In this document: positions 11,541-24,575 of the stretch, in pieces
Numbering within the stretch: position 1 is the first letter of the stretch
Layout: each line of letters begins with the position of its first letter
Source: Chlorocebus sabaeus
Taxonomy: Eukaryota; Chordata; Mammalia; Primates; Cercopithecidae
Assembly: GCF_047675955.1 (NCBI RefSeq)
Contig: NC_132911.1
Location: forward strand, 76,851,133-76,915,132
Length of the DNA: 64,000 bases
Reading direction: 5' to 3'
Program-made: the position numbers and the translations under genes
The notes under the pieces: generated by a model
Told to the model about the DNA's origin: nothing
What the model saw: only the letters and a program-made list of their open reading frames with translations
Database searches by the model: none

Positions 11541-13264
11541 AGCCTCTGGCGGGGCCAAGCCGACCAACAGGTGAACAGGAACCCATACTATAGGTGGTGA
11601 GAGTGTGGCAAGAGAGTAAGACATACATAATCTGGTCTTTTGTGACAGCATTGGGGACAAAAAGAATGACACAGACCCATGGTCCTACACAATGTAGTGG
11701 GCATGCATGCCCTGGAGAGTCTTTCCATTGAGAACAAAGGGAAATTCACATCTTCTGCCGTAAGTCACCATGCAGTTCCACTGGGACTGGGCGACTTGCA
11801 GCAGGCAGCAGCATCCACCTGTTAGCACATTTACCTTTCGGTGAACCAGAGCTCCTCCTGTGGACTTCAACTTCTCCCTTGTACGTAGAAATAGCATGTC
11901 CTGAAACTCATTTTCTTATAGCAGATAGAGTGTTGTTTACAGTTTTGACATGATTTGGTATTCCATGAAATATAAGCAGTATTTTCCTTACTTCCGAAAG
12001 AAATATCAGTAGGCAAGTGTAGACTTGCCTTCTCCTGCTCGTTCAGATCCTCAATTTAAAATGAATTGGGATTATTTGCTCTCTTATCAGTTGGAGACTA
12101 TTCTTTTATTTTAACTCGTTTTTCTTAATTTGAGTAGGACATCATTCTAATTTTTTTAAAAAATCTTTACCATTGCCAAAATTATTTTGGAAAAATCTTA
12201 GGTATAACTTTGTCCTAGGGACTTATCAGAATTAGTTGGAGATACCCTAAAAATTTTGAAGACATTGTACACTGAGGGCTGCCAGCTTCACTTTACTGCA
12301 GCCATGATGAACACTGACGAGCCAGCACCTCTATCAGGGTGTGTGAGAGAGGTGGTGAGTGGGATTCACCAACTACAGCATCTGGAGAGTCAGTGAGTCT
12401 GCTTTCCCCCTTCATCTGTATCTAGGGCCTTCTGCAGTAAAGCTAAGTGACAAGCAGGGCAAGCTTTGGAAACGCATCACAGCCCCTGCTGTGCAGTAGC
12501 TAACCAGCCAAAGCCTGGACAGGTGGACACAGACACCTCTAGGAAGGGAGTTGTTCAAAGGCAGAGCAGCAAAAGAACTGAGTGAGCCGATGAAATGTTT
12601 ACATTGCAGCCGAGGCTCCTGCTCAGCTGCGGGAACCAAACAACATCTGTTGCAGTCCTACAGGGCCCAAAGGCCCTCATCACCTTCGTGTCAGGAGCAA
12701 GAGGGGGGCTGGCCTGACTGTGACACCATCTGTGTGCCAGGAACTCGGGCCAAAAGGCCTGGCACTTGAGAGCTTAATTTCACTCCATCCAGTCTGCGAC
12801 AAGGAAAAATCTTGGAGCAGACTAATAGCATCTTCACCCTCTCTCTCAATGACCTAGTCTGCCACAACCTCAAAACAAACACCACTGATAATTTGTTGCT
12901 TTCAACAGTCCACAGAGCTTCTTTACACCAATACCCTCTGATCGCAGGCTCACCTCCTCCAGCCTCAGCTGCTGCTCTGCAATCCTGGAGAATACTTGTC
13001 AGGGGAGCTGAAGAACCACAGCTGCTGTTCTCAGAACAATGACTGCTAGCACTGTCATCTTTTTTCACAAAGAAACACACACTCCCAGCCTCATCCTGGG
13101 CCCTTGCTGGTAGCCGAGGCTTCCTCCCAAGGATGTAGGCTTGGATGATGGATGATTATCCTGGGTGAGGAGAGAACAGGTACACCCTCAGAACAAAAAG
13201 AGGGAGCCTGCATCTTCTCCTTCTCACCCTCCCCTTCGGTTATCCTGAACCCTCCCTTGCTCCT
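11541..13264. other. Repeat-poor, somewhat GC-richer stretch
   Basis: About 1.7 kb with no repeat I recognise. Several frames (up to 129 codons, 12691-13080 on the minus strand) overlap on both strands. None has a recognisable domain, and overlapping opposite frames are common where GC rises. I do not call a gene. Confidence 0.45.
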
Positions 13265-13415
13265 CCAGGTGCTGTCCATGGGCCAGCAACATCAGCATCA
13301 CCTGGGAGCAATAGCAGCCTGGCAGCCCGCTCCACAAACACAGGATCAGAATCTACCTTTTAACAAGATCCCCCAGGTGATTCAGATGCGTGTTCAACCT
13401 TGAGAAGCCCTGGTC
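13265..13415. mobile_element. MER5A-type hAT DNA transposon relic
   Basis: The inverted-repeat-like ends and core of MER5A are visible: CATCAGCATCACCTGGGAGC near 13290, GATCAGAATCTACC near 13345, CCCCAGGTGATTCAGATG near 13372 and TTGAGAAGCCCTGG at the end. It is a non-autonomous element without coding capacity. Confidence 0.8.
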
Positions 13416-14409
13416 CAAGTTTTATATTAATGGTCAGATGTATGATCATTTTATATTAACACCAAGCGGAAGGAAATCTCTGCTCATTGCAAATCTTAAA
13501 AGATAAAGGAATTAAGGCACTCAAACATCTATAGACAGAAAAGTACTACCAGAAATTAGATGTTAATATTGGCAATCTTATCTAAAGTCTGGCTACCTTT
13601 GCCCTGCCTGTAGCTCAGAGAGGGAAGAAGAGAAAAGAATGTTGTGCAGGCACAATCTGTGAAGCAGCAGCACGCAGACAATGGAGAGGGCAGGTTTCCT
13701 CTCCCTGGCCGTCCCTTCAAGCAGGGAGAGGCCCTGTAGCCGTAGCATCCACCTTCTGTTGCAGCCAGAAAAGAGCCAGTGAAAACCACTCAGAAGTTCC
13801 CTGTCACTGAAAGGCCATTAAATTTTTACAAGATGAAAAGTACTTTTTCCAAAAATAAAACCCAGCGTTATCATTTTGGTAGGCTGGGAAAATGTACAGT
13901 TCCTTTTTATAACTGCAAATAAGAGCAGTTCTGTACCAATTCTAAATTTTTTCTTCTGATTCTGCAATCTTCTCTCCTTAGCAGGAAAAAAAAAAATGTA
14001 GTGAAGCGATCAGTTGTTATTTAGACCCCCCCAGGGCACACCTGTGCCGACAAAGCGCTCATCAAATTCCTGAGATACCACCAGCGCCTCCACACAGGGG
14101 TGGTTTTTCGGGTGAAACAGTGCAGTGTTGTGACTCATGGGCCGCCTATACCACTCTGGCCCTCAGTTTCTCCATCTGCAGTAAGCTGTTACAAAGGAAC
14201 TGGAAAAACTCATGTGCCTTCATGGGCTACCCTTGGAATGCAAGTGAGTGAGGAAGTTGGGGGAGACTGCAGAAAAGGGAGAGTGTACATTGAGGTCATC
14301 AAGCGGTGAGTGCCACGGCTCTTTCCAGCTCATTCAGTGGTCCTGTTTGGGTTTCACAAAGCTGACATGTCAGGTCTGTGCTTTATTTTTGACCATGCCA
14401 ACTGTTGAC

Positions 14410-14413
<4 letters not shown>
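13416..14413. other. No gene seen
   Basis: Unassigned sequence with a poly-A run near 13986 and frames under 80 codons only. Confidence 0.45.

Positions 14414-14465
<52 letters not shown>
14414..14465. repeat. (GA)n microsatellite
   Basis: About 52 bp of GA dinucleotides with one interruption (GAAAG near 14449). Long GA tracts can form triplex DNA and are usually length-polymorphic. Confidence 0.97.
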
Positions 14466-15639
14466 ATGTGTGTCTTCATTACTGCTCTGCACTTGAAGTT
14501 CCTAGCAACTGGGCCAGTAGTGAGACCCAGTCAGTCGTGGGATTCCAGCAGCTGGTGCTTTCTCTGCCAATTCTAAACAAGATGATGGTCTGCTAGCAGA
14601 AATCCTCAAGGAGCTCTAGAAATAGAATGAATAGGAGAAAGAAAAAGAAAAAAAAAAATCCAGGAGAGGCTTGCTTCATGTTGCTTTTGTTGTTGTTTTG
14701 TGCTACATATTATTTTAAGATATGTTCAAATTACTTGAAGCATTTAAAAATCAGGAGATTTCATATTTTTAAAAAAGAATTCAAATTTCTGGCTTCCTCT
14801 GAATTGGAAAATCTGATGACACAGCCTCATTTCCATGTGCCCACAATCAGCTAAAGTGTCGCCACTTCCCTCTTTATCTGCTTTCTCCAGGCCCTTTCTA
14901 CTTCCCCTCCACTCCCCAGGCTTACACCTGCCCACGTCTGGATCCTGATTATTTACCCTCCTGGTCCCAGAAGTCATTTACGTTCTCAACGCTATTACAA
15001 TCTGATGCGAAGCCAGATTCCCAGTCTCTGCAAGGCCAGATGGTTGAGAACATAGCTGGGGGAGGGTCCATTTCACTAGGTTTACAAAGCACAGAAATGT
15101 TTCTTTATCTCAGAACATCAGATTTTAAAAATAGGAAGGCGCTGAAAAGAAGATGAAACAACTATGTGGTGAAACTTAGAGGCAGTTATTTAATGGGGTG
15201 CCAGCCACCAATAAGCGTCTAATCCTGGCGTAACTACAGTCTCTCTGCATAGGTTCCTGCTGTCCTCAGTTATCCACTGACCTGGCTACAAGGATGGTCT
15301 TAGTCTCTCAGTTGACTCAGTGACCCGTTGTTGCTGGATTTGTTGCTGCATTTCACTTCAGTTGTATAAAAGCACTCATTTGTTGCTGTCCCTTTACTTC
15401 AATTTATTAGGAGTTATTCCAGATCTATAGAAGAGGACTGAGAATAGCATAACCCAGCCACTTTCCGGCTTTATTGGAAGCTAACACTTTGCCATATGGC
15501 TCTAGGCTGTTTTTTTGTAAGGAATAAAACAGTAGTGTATAAGGATAGTTGAAGCTACTCCTGGTATCCCTCCCCAATCCCATTCTCTTTAACTTTCCAG
15601 AGGTTAGCAGCAGCCTAAATTATTCTTTTTCGTGCATTA
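14466..15639. other. No gene seen
   Basis: Mixed sequence including an A-rich run at 14636-14658. No recognised repeat and no frame over 80 codons. Confidence 0.4.
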
Positions 15640-17760
15640 TTTTAAATATACTTTTTAGATTTAACCATTTGACAACAGGCCCATTTTGAAGCATTATGTA
15701 GTATTCCACTGTGAAATACATCATGACTGATTTTAATATTGTCTTTTCTTGATGGACATATAAATTGTTCTGACTTCTTGCTGTTACCAACAACACGGCG
15801 ATGCATGTTCCTACATCTGTCTCCCTACACACATGTGCGCCGGTCTCTACACACCCAGAAGTGGAATTGCGAGTCACAAGGCAGCAGTTTTTACCTTTAT
15901 TTTATTGCCGATTCTTCTCCAAAATAATTGCATTGTTTTAGCTCCTTGAGGAGCAATATATGAGAGCTTTCATTCCTCTTCCTCTTTTCTAGTACTTGGC
16001 ATTGTCGAGGCTTCTAATTTGAGCCAATATGAGGATGAAATGACATATTGTCATTGTTTAAATTTTTGTTTTCTAGTGAGCTTGAGCATCTTTCCACATA
16101 TTTGTGGACCATGGGCATTTCTCACTCCACAGATTGCCTATTCCTTTATTTCCCCCCCTTTTTTTTTTTCTATTGGGTTGTCTTCTTTATGTTGACTTGT
16201 GAGCATGCTTTTCAATTCTAGTAACAATCATTTGAAGGTTGTGTGGGCATCACAAGTATCTTCTCCCAGTGTGTGTGTGTTAGCCAGGGGAGGGGTGGGT
16301 TGTGTGTGCGTGTGCATGTGTGTATATGTGTTGTGGGGGCTTTTGCTTTACAGAAGTTTTGATTTTAATGGAGTCCAGTTTGTCAATACTTCACTTTATG
16401 GCTTATGCTTTTCATGTCTTATTTAAGAAACATCTCCCTACTTTGAGGTCATAAATATATTTTCCTGCATTATTTTCTAAAAGTTTTCAAATTTCACTTC
16501 TCACATTTAAATAATTGATCCCTCTGGAATTTGTGTATGTTGGGAAATAAGGCTTTATAATTTTCCATCTTTATTGAAGACTTTATCCTTTCCATGCTTA
16601 AGTGTAATAACAACTCTGTCATATATGTATTTTCATGTATGTTTGGGGTTGTTTCTAGGCTCTCTATTCTGTTGCATTGGTCCTTTTTAATCTATCCCAC
16701 ACCAAGATCACATGTCTTAGTCACCAAGACCTCATAATGACAAGTCCCACTATCTTTTGTATTTCAAAGTATCTTAGCTCTTTTTAACCTTTGGCTCCTC
16801 CCAATGACTTTTAAGATAAGTTTGTCATGTGTCATAAGAATCTCTATTGGGATTTCAATTGGAATTACAGTTATAGATTAATATGTAATTTTGTTTTAAA
16901 AAGATATCTTTTAGCAAATTAGGAAGTTCTTATTTGTAGTTTGGTTAGAATTCTTAATCCTAAATGAATGTTGAATTTTATCAAAATTTTTGGTGTCTAT
17001 TAATATGATCATATATGGTTTATGACATAATCTCCTTTATAGTATATTCATTAATAGATTTTAAAAATACTAAACTATGCTTGTATTCTTAAATAAATTT
17101 TCCTAGGTCATACATGCTGCTGACCTAATTGACTAATGTTTTACTTAGGAATATCTCATTATATTCATTAGTGAGAGTAGTCTGTAACTTTATTGTACTT
17201 TCTTGTTCACTTTTAGCTACTAGCCAGATGAGTTAGGTAGCTTTCTCTTTTTCTATCCTCTAAAACACACTATGCAATAAAGAGATTATTTATTGCTTGA
17301 AGATTTGTTAAGCATCACATATAAAACCATATGAGTTTTATGTATTTTGGGTAAGCTTAGCCTTTTGATTTCTGATTCAGTTTCTTTAATGGTTGTTGGT
17401 ATATTTAGATTCCTACCTTCTCCTTGAGTCATTTTTTAAGTCATTGTTTTCTAGGAACTTATACATTTCATATTAGTATTAAACATTGGCACAAAGGTAT
17501 GCACCAAAATATATTATGGACTTTTTAAATTTCTACAGTATTAGTAGTTATATCCACTTTTTAATTTCTATATTGTTTCTATTGCTGTGCCTACTTCTCC
17601 ATCTCTCTTCCCTCCCTCTTTCTCCTGCCCTTTTCCTTTTTCACTTAGACATCATAAAGCTGAACTCTGAATAGAAATTTCTTCTGCTACAATTTTGAAA
17701 TTATAATTTAGTTTTGAGACAGTATGTAGGACTATTTCTAAATATTCATGATTTTAAGTA
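15640..17760 (-). mobile_element. Ancient L1 (L1M or HAL1-like), antisense
   Basis: About 2.1 kb resembling reverse-complement L1 ORF2, heavily diverged. Landmarks in order are a TTGATGGACATATAAATTG block near 15750, GTGAGCTTGAGCATCTTTCC near 16076, TTTGCTTTACAGAAGTTTTG near 16341, a GGGATTTCAATTGGAATTACAG block near 16849, and ATTAATATGATCATATATGG near 17000. It has many stops. Exact ends are uncertain, and several fragments may be joined. Confidence 0.75.
16268..16335. repeat. TG-rich low-complexity stretch
   Basis: Interrupted (TG)n runs with a G-rich centre (GGGGAGGGGTGGG near 16289) inside the antisense L1. Confidence 0.75.
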
Positions 17761-19894
17761 GAATATGCTACCATAAAGACTGTCTCCTGGTATTTTACTC
17801 TACTGTTTTCCAAGATATTTTTCTAATTCTGACTAAAGATATCAATGTTGCAGTGTTGAGTGCTATCCAACCCCATCCCTCAACCCCAGGACTTTTAAAC
17901 TGACCGCTCTGGAAGAAAAACAAAACAAAACAAAACATGTTATTCCCTACCTTTGTATCCCACAAATTATCTTTCCCTATATCAGAAATAATTTTAATTG
18001 TTCAACCTTGTATATTTAAAGATGATGTTTAGATCAAACTCAGTTTAAAAACATATTCCTTTTTAGATATCCTGTGTACCTACTACTGTGCTTCACGTCA
18101 ATGGCAGCCTGTGAGCTTCTTCACTGCCTCCTGACCTGGGCACCCTGTAGCCTCCCCCACCTCCCTGTTGCTCCGATCTGCATTGTCACCTTGTAGAATC
18201 CGTTGATTTGTTCCTCTTGAAGCCCGCATCACATTTCTGTTATCCTAAAGGCTGTTCTCTCTCAGTCTCTCTCCCTTTACCAGACACTAAAAAGAAAGCC
18301 AAGCCACACAGAAAGAGGGGGACAAAGAACATGGCATTCTTGTGACGGTCTTCTGGCTCCTAGCCAAAAGTTCTACTTAGAAAGGTTTCCTCTTTCTTTC
18401 CTAGACATTCTGTCTCCCCCAAGGAGTTAAACATAAAGCATCTTTCTATCTGGGAAACATCAGTCCTCACCATCTACTCTCTGCTCAGAAAGAGATATTT
18501 TTTCCAAGTCATGTTCCTTCGGCTACATGCACCCCTGAGGTCATTCGGCTTATCCCCACAAAGCCTGGATCTGGCCTCAACCCTACGTAATTTCCCATGA
18601 TGCTGCCCTGGCAATGGCGTTCACAGACTGCCTCAGAAAGTTTCAAGTCCAGACTCTTTCAGCCAAACAAAATAGCAGCGATTTAAACAGATCATCAGCT
18701 ACTTGCATCGCAGTGGCAGCTGGCACATTGTGAACATTCAGTAAATATTAATCAATAGCTATCCAGTGGCACTGAAGAGAGACAAAGGAATAATCTGAAG
18801 GCTTAACCAAGGTCACATTAAACAATCGCTGGGCCCTAATTTTCAAGGGATGGCACATGTTCCCTCAACTAGAGAGACTCAGGCCAGGAGAATTTGCCCA
18901 TTGCCAAAAGGATTTTGCTTCTGGGTGCCAAACTCTCCAGGACAAAGGATATGTTCTGTTTATGGTTGATCTGTATTAGTGAAAGGGGATAATTAAGGAC
19001 ACCCTAAGCCTGCTTAGTGAGAATTTTCTATAACTGCTTTCTGAGCCATCAAGTAAGGAAGCTGAGTTAGATCCTGAGTATAGACAAAATAAAACCACAG
19101 CATTAGAAATGCTTCATTCCATCCCAGAATGGCTTATTTGTCTAATACAAGTGCAGTCCAACATCACACCTGGTACAATTTTCTACATCTGAAAGTTGGT
19201 CATGAGGGCAATGGATTTTGACTGCTTAGTGACCAACCTTCCAAAAACTAAAGCAAGATGGAAAATATTACCTAAAAGCACAGAGAGAGGGAACTTTACC
19301 AAAATGCATAATAAACTTAGTACCAACCAGTTATACAGGAGAAGAGCTGACATGGTTCCTGATTTTCTTGGATGGCCCAATTTCAAATAAACACTGTACA
19401 AGCTCATCAGAAGATGGGCCCAGTTTCTAGCCAGGAACAGGAAGACAGGAAGAGGGCTTCTGACCAAAAGCCACTGTGGAAACTAGCTCAATGGATTTAT
19501 CCTGGCCCCCTGCACACAGGAGGAGCTACAGTTTCTCAGGAAAAGGCTTCCCTCCAAGGCAAACTGTTGTTCCCAGAGTTATTTCAAGCCTCTACTTTCC
19601 TAAGTACTTTATTTCTCTGACCTAACTAGTTATCCCTCTTGGATTTTTGTTCCTACCATTCCCAGGTGGGATCCAACCCAACCTTGTCCCAACTCTTCTC
19701 ATTCAGTCAACTCCAGCTCTGAAACCCCCAGATGGAAGCCAGGGCCCTACACTTTCTCTCTGCCCAGAAAGGAGCTTGGAATGTGAACAGGCCTGATGGT
19801 GTGAACACACCATTGCAATCCTCTTCAGCCTATTTCCTGGCTCCCTGAAGGGTGTTATTTGGAAGATACACCCAATAAACACAGTCTGCCTTAT
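17761..19894. other. No gene seen
   Basis: About 2.1 kb of unassigned sequence with a short (CAAAA)n run near 17920. The segment 18060-18310 is pyrimidine-rich. Two overlapping opposite frames at 19183-19467 and 19196-19390 show no recognisable domain. Confidence 0.4.
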
Positions 19895-20012
19895 ACCACC
19901 TGTGTGTCTTGTCTCCCCAAGATTTTAAGCTCCTCAGGCAAGAGCCTTACTGCTTCAATCAAGTGTTTGGCACATAATCATCTCCTGATAAATATTCCTT
20001 GATTGAATGCCA
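19895..20012 (+). mobile_element. L2 3' tail
   Basis: TGTGTGTCTTGTCTCCCC, a TTTTAAGCTCCTCAGGCAAGAG block, GTTTGGCACATAATC and TGATAAATATTCCTTGATTG together make a sense L2 end. Confidence 0.65.
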
Positions 20013-20325
20013 GTTTTGTTGTTGTTGTTGTTTGAGACAGGTTCTCACTCTGTCACCCAGGCTGGAGTGCAGTGGCGCAATCATAGCTCACTGCAGCCTC
20101 AACCTCCTGGCCTCAGGTGATTCTCCCACCACAGCCTCCTGAGTAGCTGGGACTACAAGCACACACCACCACACCCTGGGTTAATTTTTGTACTTTTTTC
20201 TTTTTATAGAGACAGGGTTTCACCATGTTGCTCAGGCTGGTCTTGAACTCTTGGGCTCAAGCGATCCACCCACCTCAGCCTCCCAAAGTGCTAGGATTAC
20301 AGATGTTAGTCACCACACATGGCCA
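20013..20325 (-). mobile_element. Alu, full-length, antisense
   Basis: The reversed tail is (GTT)n, followed by GAGACAGGTTCTCACTCTG, GCAATCATAGCTCACTGCAG, CTTGGGCTCAAGCGATCC and the 5' end CACATGGCC. The ATCATAGCTCACTGCAGCC block points to an older Alu (AluJ). It sits directly against the L2 tail. Confidence 0.94.
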
Positions 20326-21107
20326 CAGTCAGTTAATTTTCTAATCTCCCTGTAATCACAGTCATAATTATAAAAGATACTTTTAAGCAGCTATTAAAAC
20401 TTTGCTTTTAGTATGTAAAATTCATGGAGAAACAAGACTGAAGTAAATTTCTTAAGCCCTTGGCTCAGGTTGACTATTGCTTTTGACACAACTATACATT
20501 TTAAAATAAGAAAACATTCCATAAACATAAAGGTAAATTATACCCAGTACCTTGCCATCATTAAAGCCTGACTTGAAAAACAGCAAAATTAAGCTCCTTG
20601 TTTCTCAGTAATAAAGGCTTATGTTACAATTCCCCAATAAAGCTATGGGACATAAACTGCTGCTGCCTCTCAGTAGAGGGGAACATAAGCCAGTCTCTCT
20701 CCTTCATAATTATTTTATTTAGAAGGCATAGAAGAGACATATAGAAAAATAACAGTATAAAGAGTACAGGGAGAACTCATTTCTTGGAGCAGATTTTAAA
20801 TGAATTAGAAATGTATTTTTGCCATCTGCTGCTGCTACTGCTCTTATGAAATTTGGGATTCACAAATTGCAGTTTGTATAACACTAACTCTGGGACTCAG
20901 AAAATCTACTGCAGGATCTGTTACCTGAAGGAAATGTTCTGGATTACTTCTGAAAGCTGCTTGGCACAGTAGAGGGCACACACTCTGGAGGACTTTCCCA
21001 ACAAGTGACAGGCACTACCACGTGCTTCATAGGGGAGAGGGAGTGTGATAGCTGCATGGTACCAGGTATTGCACCACATTTCATGGTTGAAAAATCCCTT
21101 TGCAACA
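20326..21107. other. No gene seen
   Basis: AT-rich sequence with no recognised repeat. Confidence 0.45.
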
Positions 21108-21240
21108 CATCACTGTTACTATTCCCAGCATCACTGGATGTAGAAATCTTCATTATACAGCTAAAAAGACATACTTACTGAGGCTAAATAGCTTATGATC
21201 CCAGGGCATTAAAGGATAAGGTAGGAATTTAAACTAGAGG
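21108..21240 (-). mobile_element. MIR SINE remnant
   Basis: Degenerate antisense MIR: ACTGTTACTATTCCCAGC, then a TATACAGCTAAAAAGACA core and GGTAGGAATTTAAACTAG at the end. Confidence 0.5.
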
Positions 21241-21320
21241 CATGTTTTCACACAGCCACACTCAATGAGAAAAACAGACATTTCCCTAATGAAAACAAAA
21301 CCAAACAAAACATATCAACA

Positions 21321-21612
21321 GCCACATGCGGTAGCTCATTCCTGTAATGCTAGCACTTTGGGAGGCTTAGGCGGGAGGACTGCTTGCCTCCAGGAGTTCA
21401 AGACCAGGTTGGGCAATATGACAAGACCCTGACTCTACAAAAAATAAAAATTTCACCAGGCATGGTGCTGCTTGCCTGTAATCCCAGCTACTCTGGAGGC
21501 TGAGGCAGAAGGATCACTTGAGCCTGGGAGGTGGAGGCTGCAGTGAGCCAAGATCGCACTACTGCACTCCAGCCTGGGCAAGAGTGAGACACTGTATCAA
21601 AAGAAAAAAAGA
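21321..21612 (+). mobile_element. Alu, older type (AluJ-like)
   Basis: Complete dimer with TAATGCTAGCACTTTGGGAG, GACCAGGTTGGGCAATATG, CCCAGCTACTCTGGAGGC and CACTCCAGCCTGGGCAAG, ending in an A-rich tail with an (AC)n run. Confidence 0.94.
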
Positions 21613-21699
21613 ACACACACACACTTCAACAATCAATAAAATGGAGTAATAAATGTAAAACTCTTGGCACCCAAATAAACTCCATTAATATATATACAT

Positions 21700-21886
21700 A
21701 CACGGAGTCTCATTCTGTTGCCCAGCTGGAGTACAGTGGCGTAATCTGTAATGAGTACTTGGCTCATTGCAACCTCCGTCTCCTGGGTTCAAGCTATCCC
21801 CCTGCCTCTGCCTGCCAAGTAGCTGGGATTACAGGCATGTGCCAGCAAAGTGCTAGGCTTACAGGCATGAGCCAACATGCACGGCC
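21700..21886 (-). mobile_element. Alu, antisense, internally deleted
   Basis: Begins with GGAGTCTCATTCTGTTGCCC and ends with AGGCATGAGCCAACATGC, but is only about 190 bp. The sequence jumps from ACAGGCATGTGCCAGC to AAAGTGCTAGGC, so the centre is lost. There is a 15-bp insertion-like segment TAATGAGTACTTGGC near 21749. Confidence 0.88.
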
Positions 21887-22489
21887 TTATTTTTTCATCT
21901 TCATTTCTGGGCTTGGAAAGAAAAGACAGGGATGGAGAGCATGTTCTTTAATCATTTGACAAAGGGTCTGATTCAGATTCTACAGTTCTATGGCATTCTC
22001 CGTAACAAAGTGACCACAGATGATTCATCTACCTAAATACAAATATCTAGAAGTCATTCCATTTATTCTTCCAATAATACCAGGCACCACAACTACAAAG
22101 ATGAAAAGACATGCACTGAAGGAGCTTTTCAAGTCTAGCTGAGGGTGGGGAGTGGCAGTCCCAAGGGTGTGGCAGGGGCGGAGATTGAACTCTGCTGCTT
22201 TGCAGACACAATACAAGTAAGTCTCAGCTCCGAACAAAACAACATTAAACCCCTTGTTCCTCAGTAATAGAGGCTTATACTATGTCTTCTCAGTACGACT
22301 ACAGCACATCAGCTGCAGCTGCCTTCAGACAGTGCTCTTCAGACCTGTGAGGCTCAGGTCCCTTCCCCGGTCACATCACACTGCCTCACCTGTTCCCAGC
22401 GGTCACTACAAGAATCAGCAGCATCCCCCTTATGGAGGAAGAAGCAAATGTGCATAAACTTTGAATTCTTATTGCCTACAGGGGGCATT

Positions 22490-22640
22490 CTTTTATTGAA
22501 TCCTCACTACAACCCCATTTTCCAGATGAAAACACTGAGGCTCAGAGAAGCCAGGTAGTGCTAACATCAGGAAGAAGTGAAGGAGCCACCCCAGACCTCA
22601 AAGTCCATTATGTTTCAGTGGTTCCACTGCTTTTGCCCAC
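22490..22640 (-). mobile_element. MIR SINE remnant
   Basis: Well-kept antisense MIR core: ATTGAATCCTCACTACAACC, CCATTTTCCAGATGAAAAC, ACTGAGGCTCAGAGAAGCC, then a degraded tail. Confidence 0.8.
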
Positions 22641-24359
22641 AAGTAACTGTAAACAACAATAGACGTAGTTCTGTTACTGTCTACTTAAATTGAGACTCTT
22701 TAGTGTAGATTGCAATTTGTGGCAGTAAACTAACTCAACAATGGTGGCTTATTACATAAATTTCAGGACTGCCTTAGAGAATCCTAAGGAATACCAAGTG
22801 TAGTTCTCTCACGTGAGAACCTCAACACAAACCCCATCGTCCTCAGAACCAATAAAGTTGCATAAGTGAAGACTGAATCCATATGACACATAGTTCAATA
22901 GCAGTAGTGGCCAAGATCATCTCCTCTCCTTCATTCAGGTTGTGCCAGGCTACAGTGTCATTTCTAAAAATGATTGAAATGGAACACCAGTTTTGTGTTT
23001 TGTTAGAAAAATCTTAGTGGTTCTAAAACCACATGCTGCTTACATATTTTTAATGTAAAATAAATATGTTTTCTTGGCACTGTAAAGATTGTGGTCATAT
23101 GTCATCATGAGGCAGCAATGGTAGAAGCAGCTGAGATTAGAGCTGGAAATGGTAGCATTTTCCACTTCAATGTACGGTATAGTTGTGGGTTACGCAGGAT
23201 GCATTCCATAAAGGTCCACCACTGTCTTCAAAATTATTTTACAGGCTTATGTAGCAAGACTTAGGAGGGATTAATAGCAAAAGGACATGCTTATATAATT
23301 AGGAATGAACCAGGGTCATATGAGGCAGTTCTCTGAAATGGTAACCATTCAGCTTAAATTACAAAAGAATCACATCATTTTCAATGTGGTATCAAGAAAG
23401 CCAGCACCAAAAATTTAGGCACCCCGGTGTCTTGTGATCCATTTTAGCACTTAAGTACAACACCTAAACTGCAGACAGAACTTCGATGAATAAATTACTA
23501 AATGATGACTTCATTCACTCATAGTTCATAAATCTTTGTATCATAGAACATTTTCTGAGACTTAACCAAAGCTGTCATCATCCAGATAGATGAGATGATG
23601 CTTCAGTCTAGTCTAAAGGGATGCTTTGGCCAAAAGTATCTAGAGACTTTTTTTTCCTTTTAAATTAGAAAAATAATCCCTCAGGAATTAACACATCCCA
23701 CTTTCTACCAACCATTATTCCTTAGTGTGAATAATTTAATCAAATGTCATCCTTGTGATGGATGACTGGTCACATGGAATTTTGATAGGCTCCAAGTGGA
23801 GGGGAGAGAATTAGGGAGCCTGGCAGGTGGTCACAGGTCTGAGAAGACAGAGCAGCTTGAAGGAAAGTGGGTTAAAGGATGGAGGGAAGCCACAGATATT
23901 GTTTCAACACCCTCAGTTTTGCTCCATTTTATTGTTAATGCGCACACAAAACAGCAGGAGAGGAAATCTGAGGTTTCTCCCTGAGCTGTATTAGGTTCTT
24001 CATTTTAAACCCCTCTCCCACTGGGAATTGATTCAAAATTAGTATATTCCCCATACTGGGCTCTCATTATTTGCTTCCTGAGGGGTAGTGATCTCACTAC
24101 CCATGTAAGAAGGGGGAGATAACAAGGTCTGTGTGTGTGGAAGTCAGCCCCAGAAGCAGTGACCTTAGGAAGGGTTCCAAGTCACGGAATGTGGGCAGGA
24201 AGGAGCTTCCAGCTGGGCCACTACCCACAGAAAGTCAAAAATGACCTCTTCAGTGAATTAAAACATCTAAGCCTACTTCATCCTTTTTTCCCATTTTTGA
24301 CATGGGAAAACTGGCTCTTCTCAGTTAATCCAGTGTAATGTACTAGGCAATCCAGCACA
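22641..24359. other. No gene seen; repeat-poor stretch
   Basis: About 1.7 kb without recognised repeats. Frames are all under 70 codons. Confidence 0.45.
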
Positions 24360-24575
24360 GGCCACATGTTTCATGGAAGTCACTTCATTGAACCTCAGCA
24401 GCCTGAACATTTATATACCATACATATTTTGTAGATGAGGAAACTGAGGCTCCCAAAGTTTACACAGCTTGCTCAAGGTTTATGTCCCTGCAAAGTGGCA
24501 CAACCAGAATTCAAACCCATCTATGAGGCTCCCAAGCTCAAGCCCTTTTCCTTCTCCTATACTGCTTCTTATCCT
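24360..24575 (-). mobile_element. MIR SINE remnant
   Basis: Antisense MIR with TTTGTAGATGAGGAAACTG, AGGCTCCCAAAGTTTACAC, GCACAACCAGAATTCAAAC and CCATCTATGAGGCTCC, covering most of the family consensus. Confidence 0.82.

Noticed and set aside
12691..13080. 129-codon minus-strand frame in a repeat-poor stretch
   Set aside because: Overlaps frames on the other strand, has no recognisable domain, and the local base composition alone makes such frames likely.
14405..14596. Arg-Glu repeat protein frame
   Set aside because: Product of the GA microsatellite only.
18060..18310. Possible exon in a pyrimidine-rich, GC-richer patch
   Set aside because: No long frame, no convincing paired splice sites, no homology recognised.
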